Shown: positions 11,678 through 22,300 of the stretch, piece after piece
Position numbering within the stretch: the first letter of the stretch is position 1
How the letters are laid out: each line of letters opens with the position of its first letter
Origin: Agelas oroides
Lineage: Eukaryota > Porifera > Demospongiae > Agelasida > Agelasidae
NCBI GenBank assembly: GCA_949130485.1
Contig: OX422184.1
Coordinates: forward strand, 9,588,996-9,652,995
Direction: 5' to 3'
DNA length: 64,000 nucleotides
Notes under the pieces: generated by a model
The model's database searches: none
What the model was told of the DNA's origin: nothing
The model's input: only the letters and a program-made list of their open reading frames with translations
Translations under genes and position numbers: made by a program

Positions 11678-12055
11678 ATCATCACTGCCCTCCGTGATGG
11701 GTTCGTCAGGGTCATCCAGCTCCAGCTCATCATCAGATCTCAGTCATTATAATTCAACGTGTAGATAACAATAGTCAGAAATAATTATTTTTCTATGGTT
11801 CTAAAATGAAATAGGCTGCTGAAGATGGCTAAGAGACACATGACAGCAGAGGACGTCCTGGCAACTGCACAAGCGACCTATCACCAGTGGAAAGTGAGGA
11901 AGAGGATGATGAAAGCTTTGCATCCTGTCACCATCAACGTCATGTCTCAAACAGTATAACCTCATGAAGCCTGTCAAGCGTGGGATAAAGGTGTGGGTAC
12001 TTGCGGATAGTCACAATGGCTATTTCCAGAAGTTTCAGGTTTACACCGGGAAGCG
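11678..12055 (+). mobile_element. piggyBac-like transposase fragment
   Basis: In frame, 11956-12055 reads KPVKRGIKVWVLADSHNGYF followed by a VYTGK motif, a hallmark stretch of the piggyBac (PGBD) catalytic domain. It is only about 35 codons long and has a stop close upstream. On the opposite strand at about 11680-11745 a short acidic frame, DPDEPITEGSDDDF, resembles the acidic N-terminus of such proteins and would be inverted relative to the catalytic piece. Directly downstream, at about 12056-12068, the sequence changes to gypsy reverse transcriptase, so this is a broken, chimeric locus. Confidence 0.65.
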
Positions 12056-12061
12056 TTGGTG

Positions 12062-12845
12062 GAAAGCCCCTGCGATCCTTTCTTGCGGTTCCACATGCAT
12101 ACAACGAGCCATGGATAGCTTGCTGCAAGGGATGGCAAATGTTGCTGCTTACATGGATGATATCCTTGTAACTGGTGAAAGTGAGCAAGAACGCCTGCAG
12201 AATTTGGACAGTGTTTTGCAGAAGTTGGAGACAGCTGGTGTGAGATTGAAGAAGTCTAAGTGCTTGCTGATGGCTCCAGAGGTGGAGTATCTGGGCCACA
12301 AAATCAGCTCAGAAGGGCTTCATCCCATGCCTGTCTCATCAGATGCCAGACGGAACCGAGAAGCCGGTGGCTTTTGCCTCTAGAACTCTGGCCCCAGCAG
12401 AGAAAAACTATTCCCAGCTTGATAAAGAAGCTTTGGCTATAATGTTTGGAGTGAAAAAGTTTCATGGCATCTTTCTTTGCCCGGTCGATATGCAATGGTG
12501 TATTCATATGCACTCAAAGTTTGTGCCCATCATTGCAGCCGTGATGCTGCTGTTGCTGGTACTCCCTTGGATTCACTGAGGAGATATCATAATGGTTGGT
12601 GGGTCAGAGTAGGACATTCTGAGAGTTAGACGGTTCAGTTACATCTGGTGTGGATGTCATTCCTGTTCATACTGCCATTTCATTCGCAACCATAAACTGA
12701 GAATCGTCTTTGCAACACATAGTCTGCCCGAGAGGATTGTGACTGACAATGGTGCAGTTTTCACAAGTGATGAGTTTGAAGGTTTCTTGAAGACAAATGG
12801 AGTCACACACACGCACACAGCTCTGTATCACCCTGCCTCGAATGG
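12062..12845 (+). mobile_element. decayed Ty3/gypsy pol: RT, RNase H and integrase pieces
   Basis: The RT palm carries the catalytic box YMDD (AAYMDDILVTGESEQERL, about 12147-12200) and the downstream YLGHKISSEGLHP. Next comes RNase H/thumb sequence MPDGTEKPVAFASRTLAP, then KNYSQLDKEALAIMFGVKKF, and an integrase core fragment LPERIVTDNGAVFTSDEF ending at YHPASNGL (about 12725-12850). Deletions are visible after GLHPM (connection domain missing, frame changed) and between RNase H and integrase. Only the second catalytic Asp region of the integrase is seen; gag, protease and LTRs are absent. It is non-functional. Confidence 0.8.
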
Positions 12846-12849
12846 GTTA

Positions 12850-13650
12850 GCGAGTGTGAAGTATATAGAGAAAGGTATGCTACATGTACACAGAAACATG
12901 TTGTTTAACAAAAACAAGCACACTAAGGCAGTTTATTTAGAGAAAAAAAATTACACATCCAAAACTTTGATGGTGGATGGGAAGCTTTTCTTAGAGCACA
13001 TAGAAAATCGTCAACTCTTCATTCAAGTATATGAACAAGTCATAAAAAAATCAAGAGCCCCCAACTAGTAACAGCTATGATGAAACAACCTGTACTTCAT
13101 GTAAAAAGAAATGCCTTCTGTTGGTGGCTTTTCAGGTCTGTAACACTTCTGGTAGACATTCAAACTTTAACAGTCATCGCCATTTTCCATTTGTTGGTAG
13201 AAAGTAGAAAAGGTTTTTTTAGTGATTGCATTAAAATACTTAATGGTTGACTCTGAAAGTCGGTTTTCAGTATCAGACTGTTGTGAAGGCTGATCGTGTA
13301 TCCTTACGGAGGACTCATTGGTTTGCAGCTCAGCACTAACATTAGTTGTTTCAATAGAACTTTGAGAATGACAAAGTGGGAAGTTGACGAAGTGGGAATT
13401 GTACCCTTATATCTCTACTGTACAGGTAAAAGTTATTATTCTACCATTTCTCACAGTCCAACTTGATGCTGGATCACAGCCACCTAGGTGGAAAGAAATA
13501 GTAACAGTTCTTGTGTACCAGAATGAAATGAAAAGAGGTATAAATAATTTGAATTTGGAGTACATAACTCTTCCAGTGCACGAGCTAGAAAAGAAGAAAG
13601 CATCAGTTAGGTTCCGAGCTAACATAACCAGTGAATAGTACACTGGCTTA
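12850..13650. other. no gene assigned
   Basis: A frame continuing from the gypsy fragment to 13068 (KAVYLEKKNYTSKTL...) is no longer integrase-like and is unrecognised. The frames at 13384-13727 overlap on both strands and I cannot choose between them. Confidence 0.3.
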
Positions 13651-13654
13651 GTCT

Positions 13655-13942
13655 CGCAAGCTGGACCCACTTCCGCAAAAGAAGGGAAGGGTCTGGTGAA
13701 TTGCGTATACAACCCGTGTCCCACCACCGCACTGTACAGTGCGGTACAATCACATTGTAGTATTTTGTCACATGACGCATTATGTCACTGTTTGAGTAGC
13801 AATAGTAGTCTGGAAAGTGCCAAAAAAGAAAGTATCCCTCATCAGTAAGTTAGCATAACAAGTGTTGTCTCACAACCCCGACCCACTTCCGCAAAAGAAG
13901 GGTGTGGTGAACTGCGTATACAAGCCATGTCCCACCAGAATG
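13655..13942 (+). repeat. two copies of a ~75-bp repeat
   Basis: The string ACCCACTTCCGCAAAAGAAG followed by a GTGGTGAA-type motif, GCGTATACAA and TGTCCCACCA occurs at about 13664-13725 and again at about 13880-13938. Non-coding. Confidence 0.75.
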
Positions 13943-13944
13943 CA

Positions 13945-15060
13945 ATTAGTAGCGGAAAAGATGCCCTAGCTCTCTTTTGCCATTATCAACCCTATCCAAC
14001 ACTTTGAGTCTTGGAATGAGACTGTTGCTGAAACACCACTCAGTTGGTGCCACCTTCAGTATTCAAAGTAGGTGCAGTTGTAAAAAGAAAGGGATGCAAG
14101 CGGAAGCAATACAGAAACAACACATCTCTTAGCTGAGGATAATTTCAACAGTGAACTTAATTGATGGAAGCAGCACTGTAGATAAGGTTCAACAAGCACC
14201 TAACATGAGAGGTTGCATCTTCACTGAGAAGTCGTGTCTCAGGTTTCTCATTGGCAATTCTACTACAAGATGAAGCGACGAATTCAGGAATTGAATAAGC
14301 TGTTGACTTTAGCTTCTGCTGACGTGTGTCAACTTGGTCAGAAAAAGTGAGTCAGTTCGGCCAGCCTGATCAATAGTCTGTGCCTCTGTCTGGCCATTTC
14401 GACCGGGGTATCAAATTCACCACGCTCTAGTTTCAGTTCCCATTTCTGCTCCAGCAATCGCCGGTGTGGTACTCCCCCAGAGGTTTCTATGGCGTTGTTT
14501 GACATAGTTCGCATGTCAATCACAGTATGTAGTCTCTTGGTATACCAAATGGCTCCATTATTGTACGGTTAGCCCATTCTGGGCAGAGTAAATGTTATGA
14601 CAGGTCCTATACGTAGCTGTTCGTTTTCTCACACAGTCAACTGCTGTATGAACTCACACAAAATGATGGGACTGCTCCATTAGCTGAAATCATTCAAGGA
14701 TGGGTGAGTAATTGCAGAAACATTGAAGTTAGTAGCACGGCATTAACGCCAGAAGGATAGCGAGGGTAAGAATGACTCGTTTGAGCTTCTGCACACTCAT
14801 GGCTTCTCCCAAGATGACGAACTAAGAGCGGTGATGTGCTCTTTACTTTTTCAAGAATCGGCCAACAGACGAAAGTACCTTAAGGGCACTATTGATTGCG
14901 GGTATTTCATTTAGTGATTTTAGCGAATAGCCCATTCTTCGCTAAAAATTGTACTCGCCGATATTAAATTCATTGTTACATTTTCGAATAAATAGAATAA
15001 GTAATTCCAAAACATAAGCAAGGTCCGGCGTCCCTCCCCACTGAACCACTCCCTCCTTCT
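13945..15060. other. no gene assigned; possible isolated exons
   Basis: A minus-strand frame at 14338-14523 contains a plausible helix (KWELKLERGEFDTPVEMARQ). A plus-strand segment at about 14640-14700 (QLLYELTQNDGTAPLAEIIQ) lies between AG and GTGAGT. Neither could be built into a gene. Confidence 0.25.
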
Positions 15061-15061
15061 T

Positions 15062-15592
15062 TTAACTATAGTCACGATCCCTCTCCTCTCCAGATTCTTC
15101 TGTATCCGAATTGTCATCATCGTCGTCAGACTTCAGTGCTTCAAGCACTGATTCTGTCGCATCGTCGAACGTCCCATTTATTGGCTCCTTACAATGCTCG
15201 CTTACTAACTCTTCATACTTCTTCAATGTCTGTAAGTTACTTTCTCCAAACACCATGTCAACAGTCACTTGAATAGGAATCTCTAGACCGCCTCGAACCA
15301 GCATCGACCGTCGATAGTAAACGTCGATGACTTGGCATGACACTCTCCCTTCATGAATAATTATGTAGTAAGTAAATCTTGAAATTTCCCGCAGTAAATG
15401 ACCCACAACAGATGGACGAATGGTTCCTGGTAGTAATTTCAAAGCACCGATCGTGTATCTGTCATAGGCGTTGTGGCTTTCGTGCTGAACTACAAGTTCT
15501 TCACCGATTGTTGGAGTCCAAATTGAGCGATATTCGTGGTATCATCTCAATCCACACAGAAAACTATACCTCAGACTACCACCATCAGCCAT
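15062..15592 (-). pseudogene. HIRAN-like domain protein, one in-frame TGA
   Basis: From an ATG at 15592 to TAG at 15062-15064 the minus strand encodes 176 residues, broken only by TGA at 15542-15544 (codon 17, where a Gly before YHEY would be expected). The body reads YHEYRSIWTPTIGEELVV, then NAYDRYTIGALK, VVGHLLREISRF and RGGLEIPIQVTV. This pattern is typical of a HIRAN-like family common in cnidarian and sponge genomes. The C-terminus is acidic (SDDDDDNSDTEESGEERDRD). HIRAN domains bind DNA ends in some helicases; here no helicase follows, so the role is unknown. The TGA may be a real null, a sequencing error, or a sign that translation starts elsewhere. Confidence 0.6.
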
Positions 15593-15599
15593 CAGTAGT

Positions 15600-16760
15600 T
15601 TCAAGCTACTAGCTACTGTACTTGCGCGCGATCTCACTTGCAAGCCCCACCTACCATATACCTGCAACAGGTCACATGCTACCCACGTGGCTTTATCTCG
15701 TGCATTTAGTAGTCAGTCCTGTCGCTCTTTCAGTACGGAGTCAGACGTTTCTATGAGTCAAGTGCGAAATGATCAACAAGAAATCACAAGAATTGGTGGG
15801 CGTCCTCGGGGTTGAGCTGAAATAGCTGTAACTGGTTTAGGAAGCTCCTGTTTTCTCTCATGCGCTAATCTTTCCTTGTATGCCTTCTTAAAATTCCTTA
15901 TCGTGCTTTCATTTAAGTTGGGGAAAAGGGATACAAAATGACGCCTGGCTCTTTCAGAGAGGGAGCAGTTTACAGCTGGATGGGAAGGTACTCTGGTATC
16001 TTAAGGCTCTTAGAAGTAAGGGTGGAGTTGTTAACATTCATGTTGTGAGAGCTTTGTGCTGTTCTTCTGTGTACGTGTATCCTTGTGTGGGCTGGATGTG
16101 CAACTGGCATCATTAACTGTCTACAATTGATACCAAGTCATTCATACCTACTTCATTTTACTGACATACTACCAATCTCAATAAGAAAGCATAAGCATGT
16201 GATGACAAATGACATTCATTGAAACCATAGTCATTACTGATTACCTTGTGACGAGCCTCCCTTCAAATTAATTATTGAGTTCATACTTTAAATAGCACAC
16301 TAGGTCATCTGTTCAAGTATTCCACAGCTTCTCAAGACTCCAGATGTTCACATGGCTGCGTTGACTTGCAACAAACTCACTCTCAAGTTCAGTGTGCACA
16401 TATTGAAATATGGCCTCCCCCCCCCCCCCCCCCCCCCGAGGGTTCCTAGTCTTTTCCTATTCTTCTACCCTTTCACTTCAGTGTATTAGTTAACACAAAC
16501 CAAAAACTTGAGGGGAGAGTCCTGCAAATTAAGCTATTGCTGCAGGGCAAATGCATGTGCTAGCTACATGTGTGTAGGGGCTTGTGGATGCGTGCAGTTG
16601 TGTGTGGTTCTGTGTGCATGTGTGGAGGCTCGCACAAACACTCCTCAGTCTACTCACTTCACTTCTTTCACGAAGGTGCACTGCTCTCTGGAAGGTTTGG
16701 GACACAGGTAGAAACTGTGGCTATAGCTGGGTCCTGTTTTTGTGCCCGTTTTGAGCATGC
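15600..16760. other. no gene seen; poly(C) run
   Basis: No supported coding frame. 16417-16437 is an uninterrupted run of 21 C. Confidence 0.45.
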
Positions 16761-16762
16761 AG

Positions 16763-17029
16763 TGAAGGCCTGAAGGAGGAACAGAACGGGTAGAAAGTAA
16801 GGCATACTTATTGTAAACAGCAAAGATAGACTCACAATTCAGTCCTCTACTTACTGTGGTTGCACTTTACTCTCTCCATATTTTTCGAGTCCTTCCGCAG
16901 CAGAGAGCACTCGTGTACGAATGTCCCGCCTAATCGTCTGGTCCTGGTTCCGTAATAGTGGCGGTAAATCGGATCCCGTACTGGTGGTATTGGTCTGGAT
17001 ATTGTATGGGATTCGTTACTTTCACAACA
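16763..17029 (-). mobile_element. possible 3' LTR of the copia element
   Basis: On the minus strand a purine tract (CAAGGGGGG, about 17035-17043) is followed by CACCAGG and then TGTTGTGAAAGTAACG from 17029 downward, as expected for a polypurine tract and LTR start. The far end at 16763 (...CTTCA on the minus strand) is a guess. No second LTR exists here to confirm either boundary. Confidence 0.3.
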
Positions 17030-19062
17030 CCTGGTGCCCCCCTTGAAAGTAATCCATCAATGTCACAACAGCTTTTAACGTTTGATAGTCGAGCCCAAAC
17101 TTCTGGGTGCAGCCTTGGGCAACCAGTCAGGCCTTGTATCGTTCCACGGCTCCATCGGCATCAACCTTTCTCTTGAAAATCCACTTGTTACCGACAACCT
17201 TCCGATCGGGTGGTGGCTCCACTAGCTCCCAGACCTCATTTGAACGCAGTGATTTCATTTCTCTTTCCATGGCCTTTTCCCACTTGACTTTGTCAGGAGC
17301 GGATCTGGCTTCAGCTACTGAGGAGGGATCTTGCAGCTCGGTCGAAGCCACAGTAAGGTTGTAGTCGTCATACCTGTCGGGCTTTTGCTTGTTTCGTGTT
17401 GATCTCCGTAGAACTGATTTCGAGACAATTGGATTGGATGCTGTTGATTCTTCATCTAACTGTTCATCCACAGGTATGTCTTCAGTTACATAGTCTGGAG
17501 GGTTAGGGGTCACCGTTTCCTTGACAACTGGCTCCTCTTCGATTTTGAGCTCCACATACCTGGTAGTGGTCTCCTCCATTCCAGGCATGGAAGCTTCGTT
17601 GAAAACAACATCTCTGCTGTGGATGACTTTCATGTGTCCAGCCAATAGCACGCACTTCCTTGTCTTAGAGTCAAGTTTGGGTCTCTCAGCTTTAGGCACG
17701 TGTGCATAGGCACTGCATCCGAACACGCGAAGGGAGCTTACATCTGGCTTGGTACCGCTCCATGCTTCATAAGGGGTGACTCCTTCTAGTGCTCTGGTTG
17801 GACTGCGATTTCGGAGATAGACAGCCGTTGAGAGGGTTGTGGAGTATGAGGTGTTGTCAGCTCGTGTTTGATGCCTTCCTTGATCAGGTACGAGGCGAAT
17901 TCAGTAGAGGTGTACTTGCCTCCATTGTCAGATCGGAGAGTCTTGATCTTTCTTCCGCTCGACTTCTCCACTAGGGCTTTCCACTCTTGGAACCGCTGAA
18001 GTACTTCACCTTTGTGCTTTAGAATATAGACCCACATATCGAGTGTGGTCATCAACAAATGTGACGAAGTATTCACCCGCACCAAGTGATTGGGTTCTGA
18101 TCTTCCCACACACATCACTGTGTATCAGCTCAAGCGGATGATTTGCCCTTTTTCCAGTGGACTGTTGGAAGGGCAACCGATGACTCTTTCCTTCGACACA
18201 GGATTCGCATACAGACTTCCTTCTCTGTGTCCAGAGGCTATAAGTTTGGACTCAGAATCTCTGATTTCACATCTCATCTCAGAGAAGCTGGTCACCTTGC
18301 CTTTGGTAGAAGCAGCAGGTACACAGAGAAGGTTGTATGCTAGGTCAGGTACCAGGAGAACATCATGAAGGGTACAGTTCTCCATCTTGCCATGCGATAG
18401 GTTCATCGTTAGAACTATGTTCCCACGCCCTACACCCTGGAGATTTTGACCATCACCAAGCGTAACGTTCAATGCGCTGTGCAAAGCTCGAAGCTCACCG
18501 AACATTGCTTCATTATTGCACATGTGGCATGTGGCTCCAGAGTCTATGATCCACTGATCATGGGCGTTAGAATCAGCAGACAAAGCATGCTGCACTACTA
18601 GACTGGTACTCTCGCCATCGGAACAGTTCTTATCCTCAGCAGTTGATTCGATTGACTTTTCATCTTTGTCTCTTCATGCAACAACCGTTCCGTTACCACT
18701 GCCAGTGTAGGGACTTCAGAATTGGCTTCTCGGGCAGTTACTAGGACATTGTAGCATTCAGGTAAGCTAGCCAGGAGGTAAACAACACGATCCTCCTCCT
18801 TTACAGGCTCACCAATCGCTGACAGTTCATCGCACACCTCAGTCAAGGACTTGATGTGTTCTTGTACCGAGCCCCTTTCAGCCAGCCTCATAGAAAACAG
18901 CTTCCGCTTGAGCTCTAGTTTATTAGCCCAAGTCTTACGCTGAAACTGGTCAGCCAGGGCCTTCCAGACCACCACTGGATCCGTTGGATCGGCGTCGATC
19001 ACATACAGCAAACTTGGCTCAACTGCCAACACCATAATCGCAAGAGCTTTATCCTTTCGTGC
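17030..19062 (-). mobile_element. decayed Ty1/copia retrotransposon
   Basis: Read right to left: gag (ARKDKALAIMVLAVEPSLLY, then a UBN2-like region with KSLTEVCDELSAIGEPV, from about 19062 to 18598), protease with WIIDSGATCHMC (about 18560-18525), then integrase and the start of reverse transcriptase. Integrase shows HSDVCG and LRSDNGGKY, but the stretch that should carry the third catalytic residue is deleted between TPHTPQ and LSTAVYLRNR (about 17830). RT begins normally (KWEKAMEREMKSLRSNEVWE, WIFKRKVDADG) and ends after a TGA at 17127-17129 and LVAQGCTQKFGLDY; everything to the polypurine tract, including the catalytic box, is missing. The zinc knuckle and pre-integrase His/Cys region also appear deleted. 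The 5' end is lost near 19062. Non-functional. Confidence 0.85.
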
Positions 19063-19830
19063 TACATGACTGTTAGGTCTTTAGACTGTGCCCATAACCT
19101 GTCGGAATTCAAGATTAGTATTGCTGTATTTGCATTGTATTTGGTTTTGAGTCATATCCTGTGGATTTATGCATGTGCACTTTCAAGAGTAGTTTGTCGC
19201 ACTTTGGTCACATGCAGTTTCCTATACTTGTACAGTCTCTACCATTTGCCAAAAGGTCCAGAGAATACTTTTGGGTTGATATTCATCTTGGTTGGGGTCC
19301 CTACGACAGACAGCATGCTACCAGCGTATATGTTCGCTTCTTTGCATGATGAGCTCCATTCCGTGACCTCGCCGAAGCTGCATAGGAAGAACAGAAATTG
19401 CACCACGGTGGTAAATCCTGGGGCTCACACATTGTTGGAAGAATAAAAATTCTTTACCAGCACACTTTATGAATTACGATTGTTCTATCACAATTTACAT
19501 GACTGCTATATGTATTAGTTAATATACAGTTGCGAGTGCCATATATGGTATATTTGGTTGCTAATGTAAACTAATTTTAGGGTGTTTGACGTCAATCTAC
19601 ACCATATTGCTAAAGTTTCTGGGTTTCGCACAGTGACAGTGTACGTCTCGAGTCGTAGTAAAGAGATGGCTGCAGGTAGTGTCTGGAGTATCATGGCCTG
19701 GGATTTAGAGTCCCAGAACTACAGAGTTGCTTTAAAATGATTTCCTCTTCTTGCTCTTGGTTTCTCAGTTGCACGCGTCATTCGCTCACTGGCTTTTTTG
19801 CAAAGCCTATTGAGATCTGCAAAATGAAAA
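19063..19830. other. no gene assigned
   Basis: The frame at 19066-19446 begins at the broken 5' edge of the copia element and encodes a hydrophobic, unrecognised peptide. I do not regard it as a gene. Confidence 0.4.
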
Positions 19831-19831
19831 A

Positions 19832-21226
19832 TTGGCAATCAGTACATGGAATTGTCTGAAAGACTTCTCGTGGCTTGGTGACGATTTTTTCGAAGATGAC
19901 GTCTCTAGCCTTCTGTTTGTTAGTCGGCAGGTTATGGAGAAAGTGGACAAAAGTGCTGAAAATTTTGATCTAGCAAATATACCGAAGGAGCTATACTTAT
20001 TTGATGATGGTGGTATGGCCGAATGGATTGGAGACGGGGTCTCAGCAGCAAAGAAGAGAAAAGCAATGAGTGATGTAATTAGCAGATTTGAGAACAAGTT
20101 GAATTGAAGATGAAGTTGAAGGGGTTCGTGCCAAAAAACAGAGAGAAAAGCACGATTTGGGCCGTGCACAATTTCCAGTCCTGGTGTGATTGGTTGACAT
20201 TCTAAGCGAGAAGGATCCCATATTTGCTGGTATTTGGGGAATTCGAGATACTGTTGCTCGACAGCTTTGAGAAGCAGGTGTTGGTGCCTCTGTGAAGTAC
20301 CAAAGAAGAACAAAGTTTCACCAAAGAAGAAAGTATGACCTTCGGTGCACTAAGGCACTCGAGTAATATTTAGAATACCACCACAAAGAGTTTATGGGAA
20401 ATACACAAGGTCAGTATATCTATGTCAATAGGAGCTTTTACTAGGATAATCTAGCTGGGCTACAAAATATTTAGAATACCACCACAAAGAGTTTATGGGA
20501 AATACACGAGGTCAGTATAGATATATTGACCTGAAATACACGAGGTCAGTATCGATATGTTGCTATGCGTTGCTAGGCGTATCAATATAGCACCTATGAT
20601 GAGGTAAGAGTTGCTATGTGTTGCTAAGTGTATCCAATGCAGCACGAAAGCTGATTGGTCAAGGGACCTAAACACATTCTACTCTTGCCAGTCGCTGGTA
20701 CAAGGATGGCTGCAAGGAAGGTTTTTGCTGAGTTTTGCCTAGGCGATCCTGATTTCTGTAGCTGTGAAAAGTGTGGGGACAAATGCCCTGAGTATAGCCC
20801 TAGTTTTCGAACTGCTCTTAAGAAGGGGTGTTGAGCTCGAGAAAATCCGGTTCCAGAGATTTTTTAAAAACAGTACGATTATACTGCACTCTCTCACTGG
20901 CTAGCTCTGTTTGTAACTGAAGTGAGGAAGACAGATGGCGAGCGGTATCCACCGAAAAGCATTTATCAGCTGCTTTGTGGGATTTTGGGTTTCATGAGAA
21001 AGCAGGATGCCTTTGCTCATGCCGATCTATGCATGTCCAGCAATCTAGTAGTGTTTCACTACCCCAAATACGCCCTCCTGTTTTGTATCATGGTCCAAGT
21101 GTTTCATCACATTCTGTAAGAAATCAGTATTCTGTGCAATGTCCACCTGGCCTGAACCTTCTAAGCCTATTTCAGGCCAGTGGTGGTGGTACATTGAACA
21201 TTAACCCTCATGGTAACTTTGTTTAA
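19832..21226 (+). pseudogene. Crypton-like (DUF3504) tyrosine-recombinase relic
   Basis: Four separated pieces occur in the expected order. First, 19832-20107 is an acidic N-terminal part (FFEDDVSSLLFVSRQVMEKV ... ISRFENKLN). Second, 20123-20195 contains STIWAVHNFQSWCDW. Third, 20885-21012 contains WLALFVTEVRKTDGERYPPK and SIYQLLCGILGFMRKQ, a strong DUF3504/Crypton signature. Fourth, a tail at 21085-21226 has SGGGTLNINPHG, resembling the 'TVNI' ends of these proteins. The pieces are in different frames, and about 690 bp of unrelated, partly duplicated sequence lies between the second and third. The catalytic part (the Arg...His-x-x-Arg...Tyr region) is absent between the third and fourth. DUF3504 proteins derive from Crypton transposons. 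This copy cannot encode a recombinase. Confidence 0.6.
20370..20520 (+). repeat. direct duplication of a ~50-bp segment
   Basis: TTTAGAATACCACCACAAAG and its continuation GAGTTTATGGGAAATACAC occur at about 20371-20420 and again at 20470-20520. A shorter related piece (GAAATACACGAGGTCAGTAT) follows at 20534. It lies inside the interruption of the Crypton-like relic. Confidence 0.8.
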
Positions 21227-21246
21227 ATGTCCAGTTTGGAAACAGG

Positions 21247-21482
21247 TCACAGTCCGAGTATGACAATTGTGATGCTTTTGACAGTCTTGTAAAAGATGCA
21301 AATTTTGAATATTGCACAACACTGATTTGCACAAATAGCCAATCCTGCTCCTAGAAATCCTTCGAATGCACCCTTTACAACTGTTCCATCGTTGAAGTAC
21401 ACATCCTTGCCCCCACACTTACGCATCAGGTCCCGAACCCAGTCTAAGAAGTTGCGAACAATCTCTGCATTTGGAAGCGGAT
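21247..21482 (-). CDS. possible terminal exon of an unknown gene
   Basis: A good 3' splice signal (CTTTCTCTTCCACAG) precedes an open frame encoding PLPNAEIVRNFLDWVRDLM and KCGGKDVYFNDGTVVKGAFE, ending in a hydrophobic tail and TGA at 21247-21249. Composition and splice signal look genuine, but I recognise no family. No upstream exon was found on the minus strand, so the gene may be truncated or the match fortuitous. Confidence 0.3.
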
Positions 21483-21917
21483 CTGTGGAAGAGAAAGAAG
21501 TCATGAGAAGAGTAGGTGATCACTCAGCAAAAGTCAAGTTATCGAGCGTACTCGACCGATTATCAGCATACACCAATTATCGGCACCCTACTGTACCTAC
21601 TATCAGCAGCTTTACGCATGCCGAAATATACAGTAAAAGCTACACATGTTCTACCCACACCCTGACTAGCTGCTCTCTTGCTGCCTTTGCCTTGATACTG
21701 GTAGGTTATATAACCCAGCAGCAGTCCCTTATTTTACTCTCTGTGAGTCATATTTTTGCTGTTTTTCCAGTTAACTGCCATGCCGCGCAGGAAGAGGAGG
21801 CCAAGATCAGTCGGCCCCAGCAGCTGTACATCTAAAGAAGACTGGATCAAGTAAGCAGAGACAATGGGCATCCTTACGGAGGTCACAGCAGTTGGTTACT
21901 GAAGAACAAAGAAGCAG

Positions 21918-22300
21918 GTGAAATTACTGGCGGAGATGGTGGCTAAGGACAAAGGTGTTCTACAATTGACAACTAAGAATAAGGCCGGTAAAGTGTCCGA
22001 CGGGGTGGTTCAGGCGATTCATGCAGAGGCAGAAGACCATTACCCTTCGAAGGGGAGATCCAACAGCCCAAGTACGAATGGAAGCCTGCAGTCCAGGGAC
22101 AATAATGCAATATTTTGATCAGCTGAAGGAGGTGCTGGAGGAGTACAAACTCATGGACTGTCCTGGACAACTTTACGATGTTGACAAAACTGGCATGCCA
22201 TTTCAGCTTGAAGAAAAGGAGTCAAAAAAGAAGCAGAAGAAAAGGAGAAACGAAAGCAAGAATGAGCTAAAAAGAAACAGCAGAGAGGTGAGTATTACTG
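21918..22300 (+). mobile_element. pogo/Tigger-like transposase fragment
   Basis: The segment 22105-22212 reads MQYFDQLKEVLEEYKLMDCP followed by GQLYDVDKTGMPFQ, matching the region of pogo-type DDE transposases that normally reads D-E-T-G-x-P; here the Glu is Lys. After it comes a highly basic tail (KESKKKQKKRRNESK) ending at a GTGAGT donor-like site near 22289. The catalytic DDE core between these parts is missing. The preceding frame 21918-22118 (LLAEMVAKDKGVLQL) is uncertain. Confidence 0.45.

Noticed and set aside
19066..19446. 126-codon plus-strand frame with hydrophobic segments, considered as a membrane protein
   Set aside because: It begins at the broken edge of the copia element, has no recognisable pattern and no splice context.
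19807..20313. 168-codon minus-strand frame
   Set aside because: It is antisense to the Crypton-like N-terminal coding sequence, which has the more natural composition.
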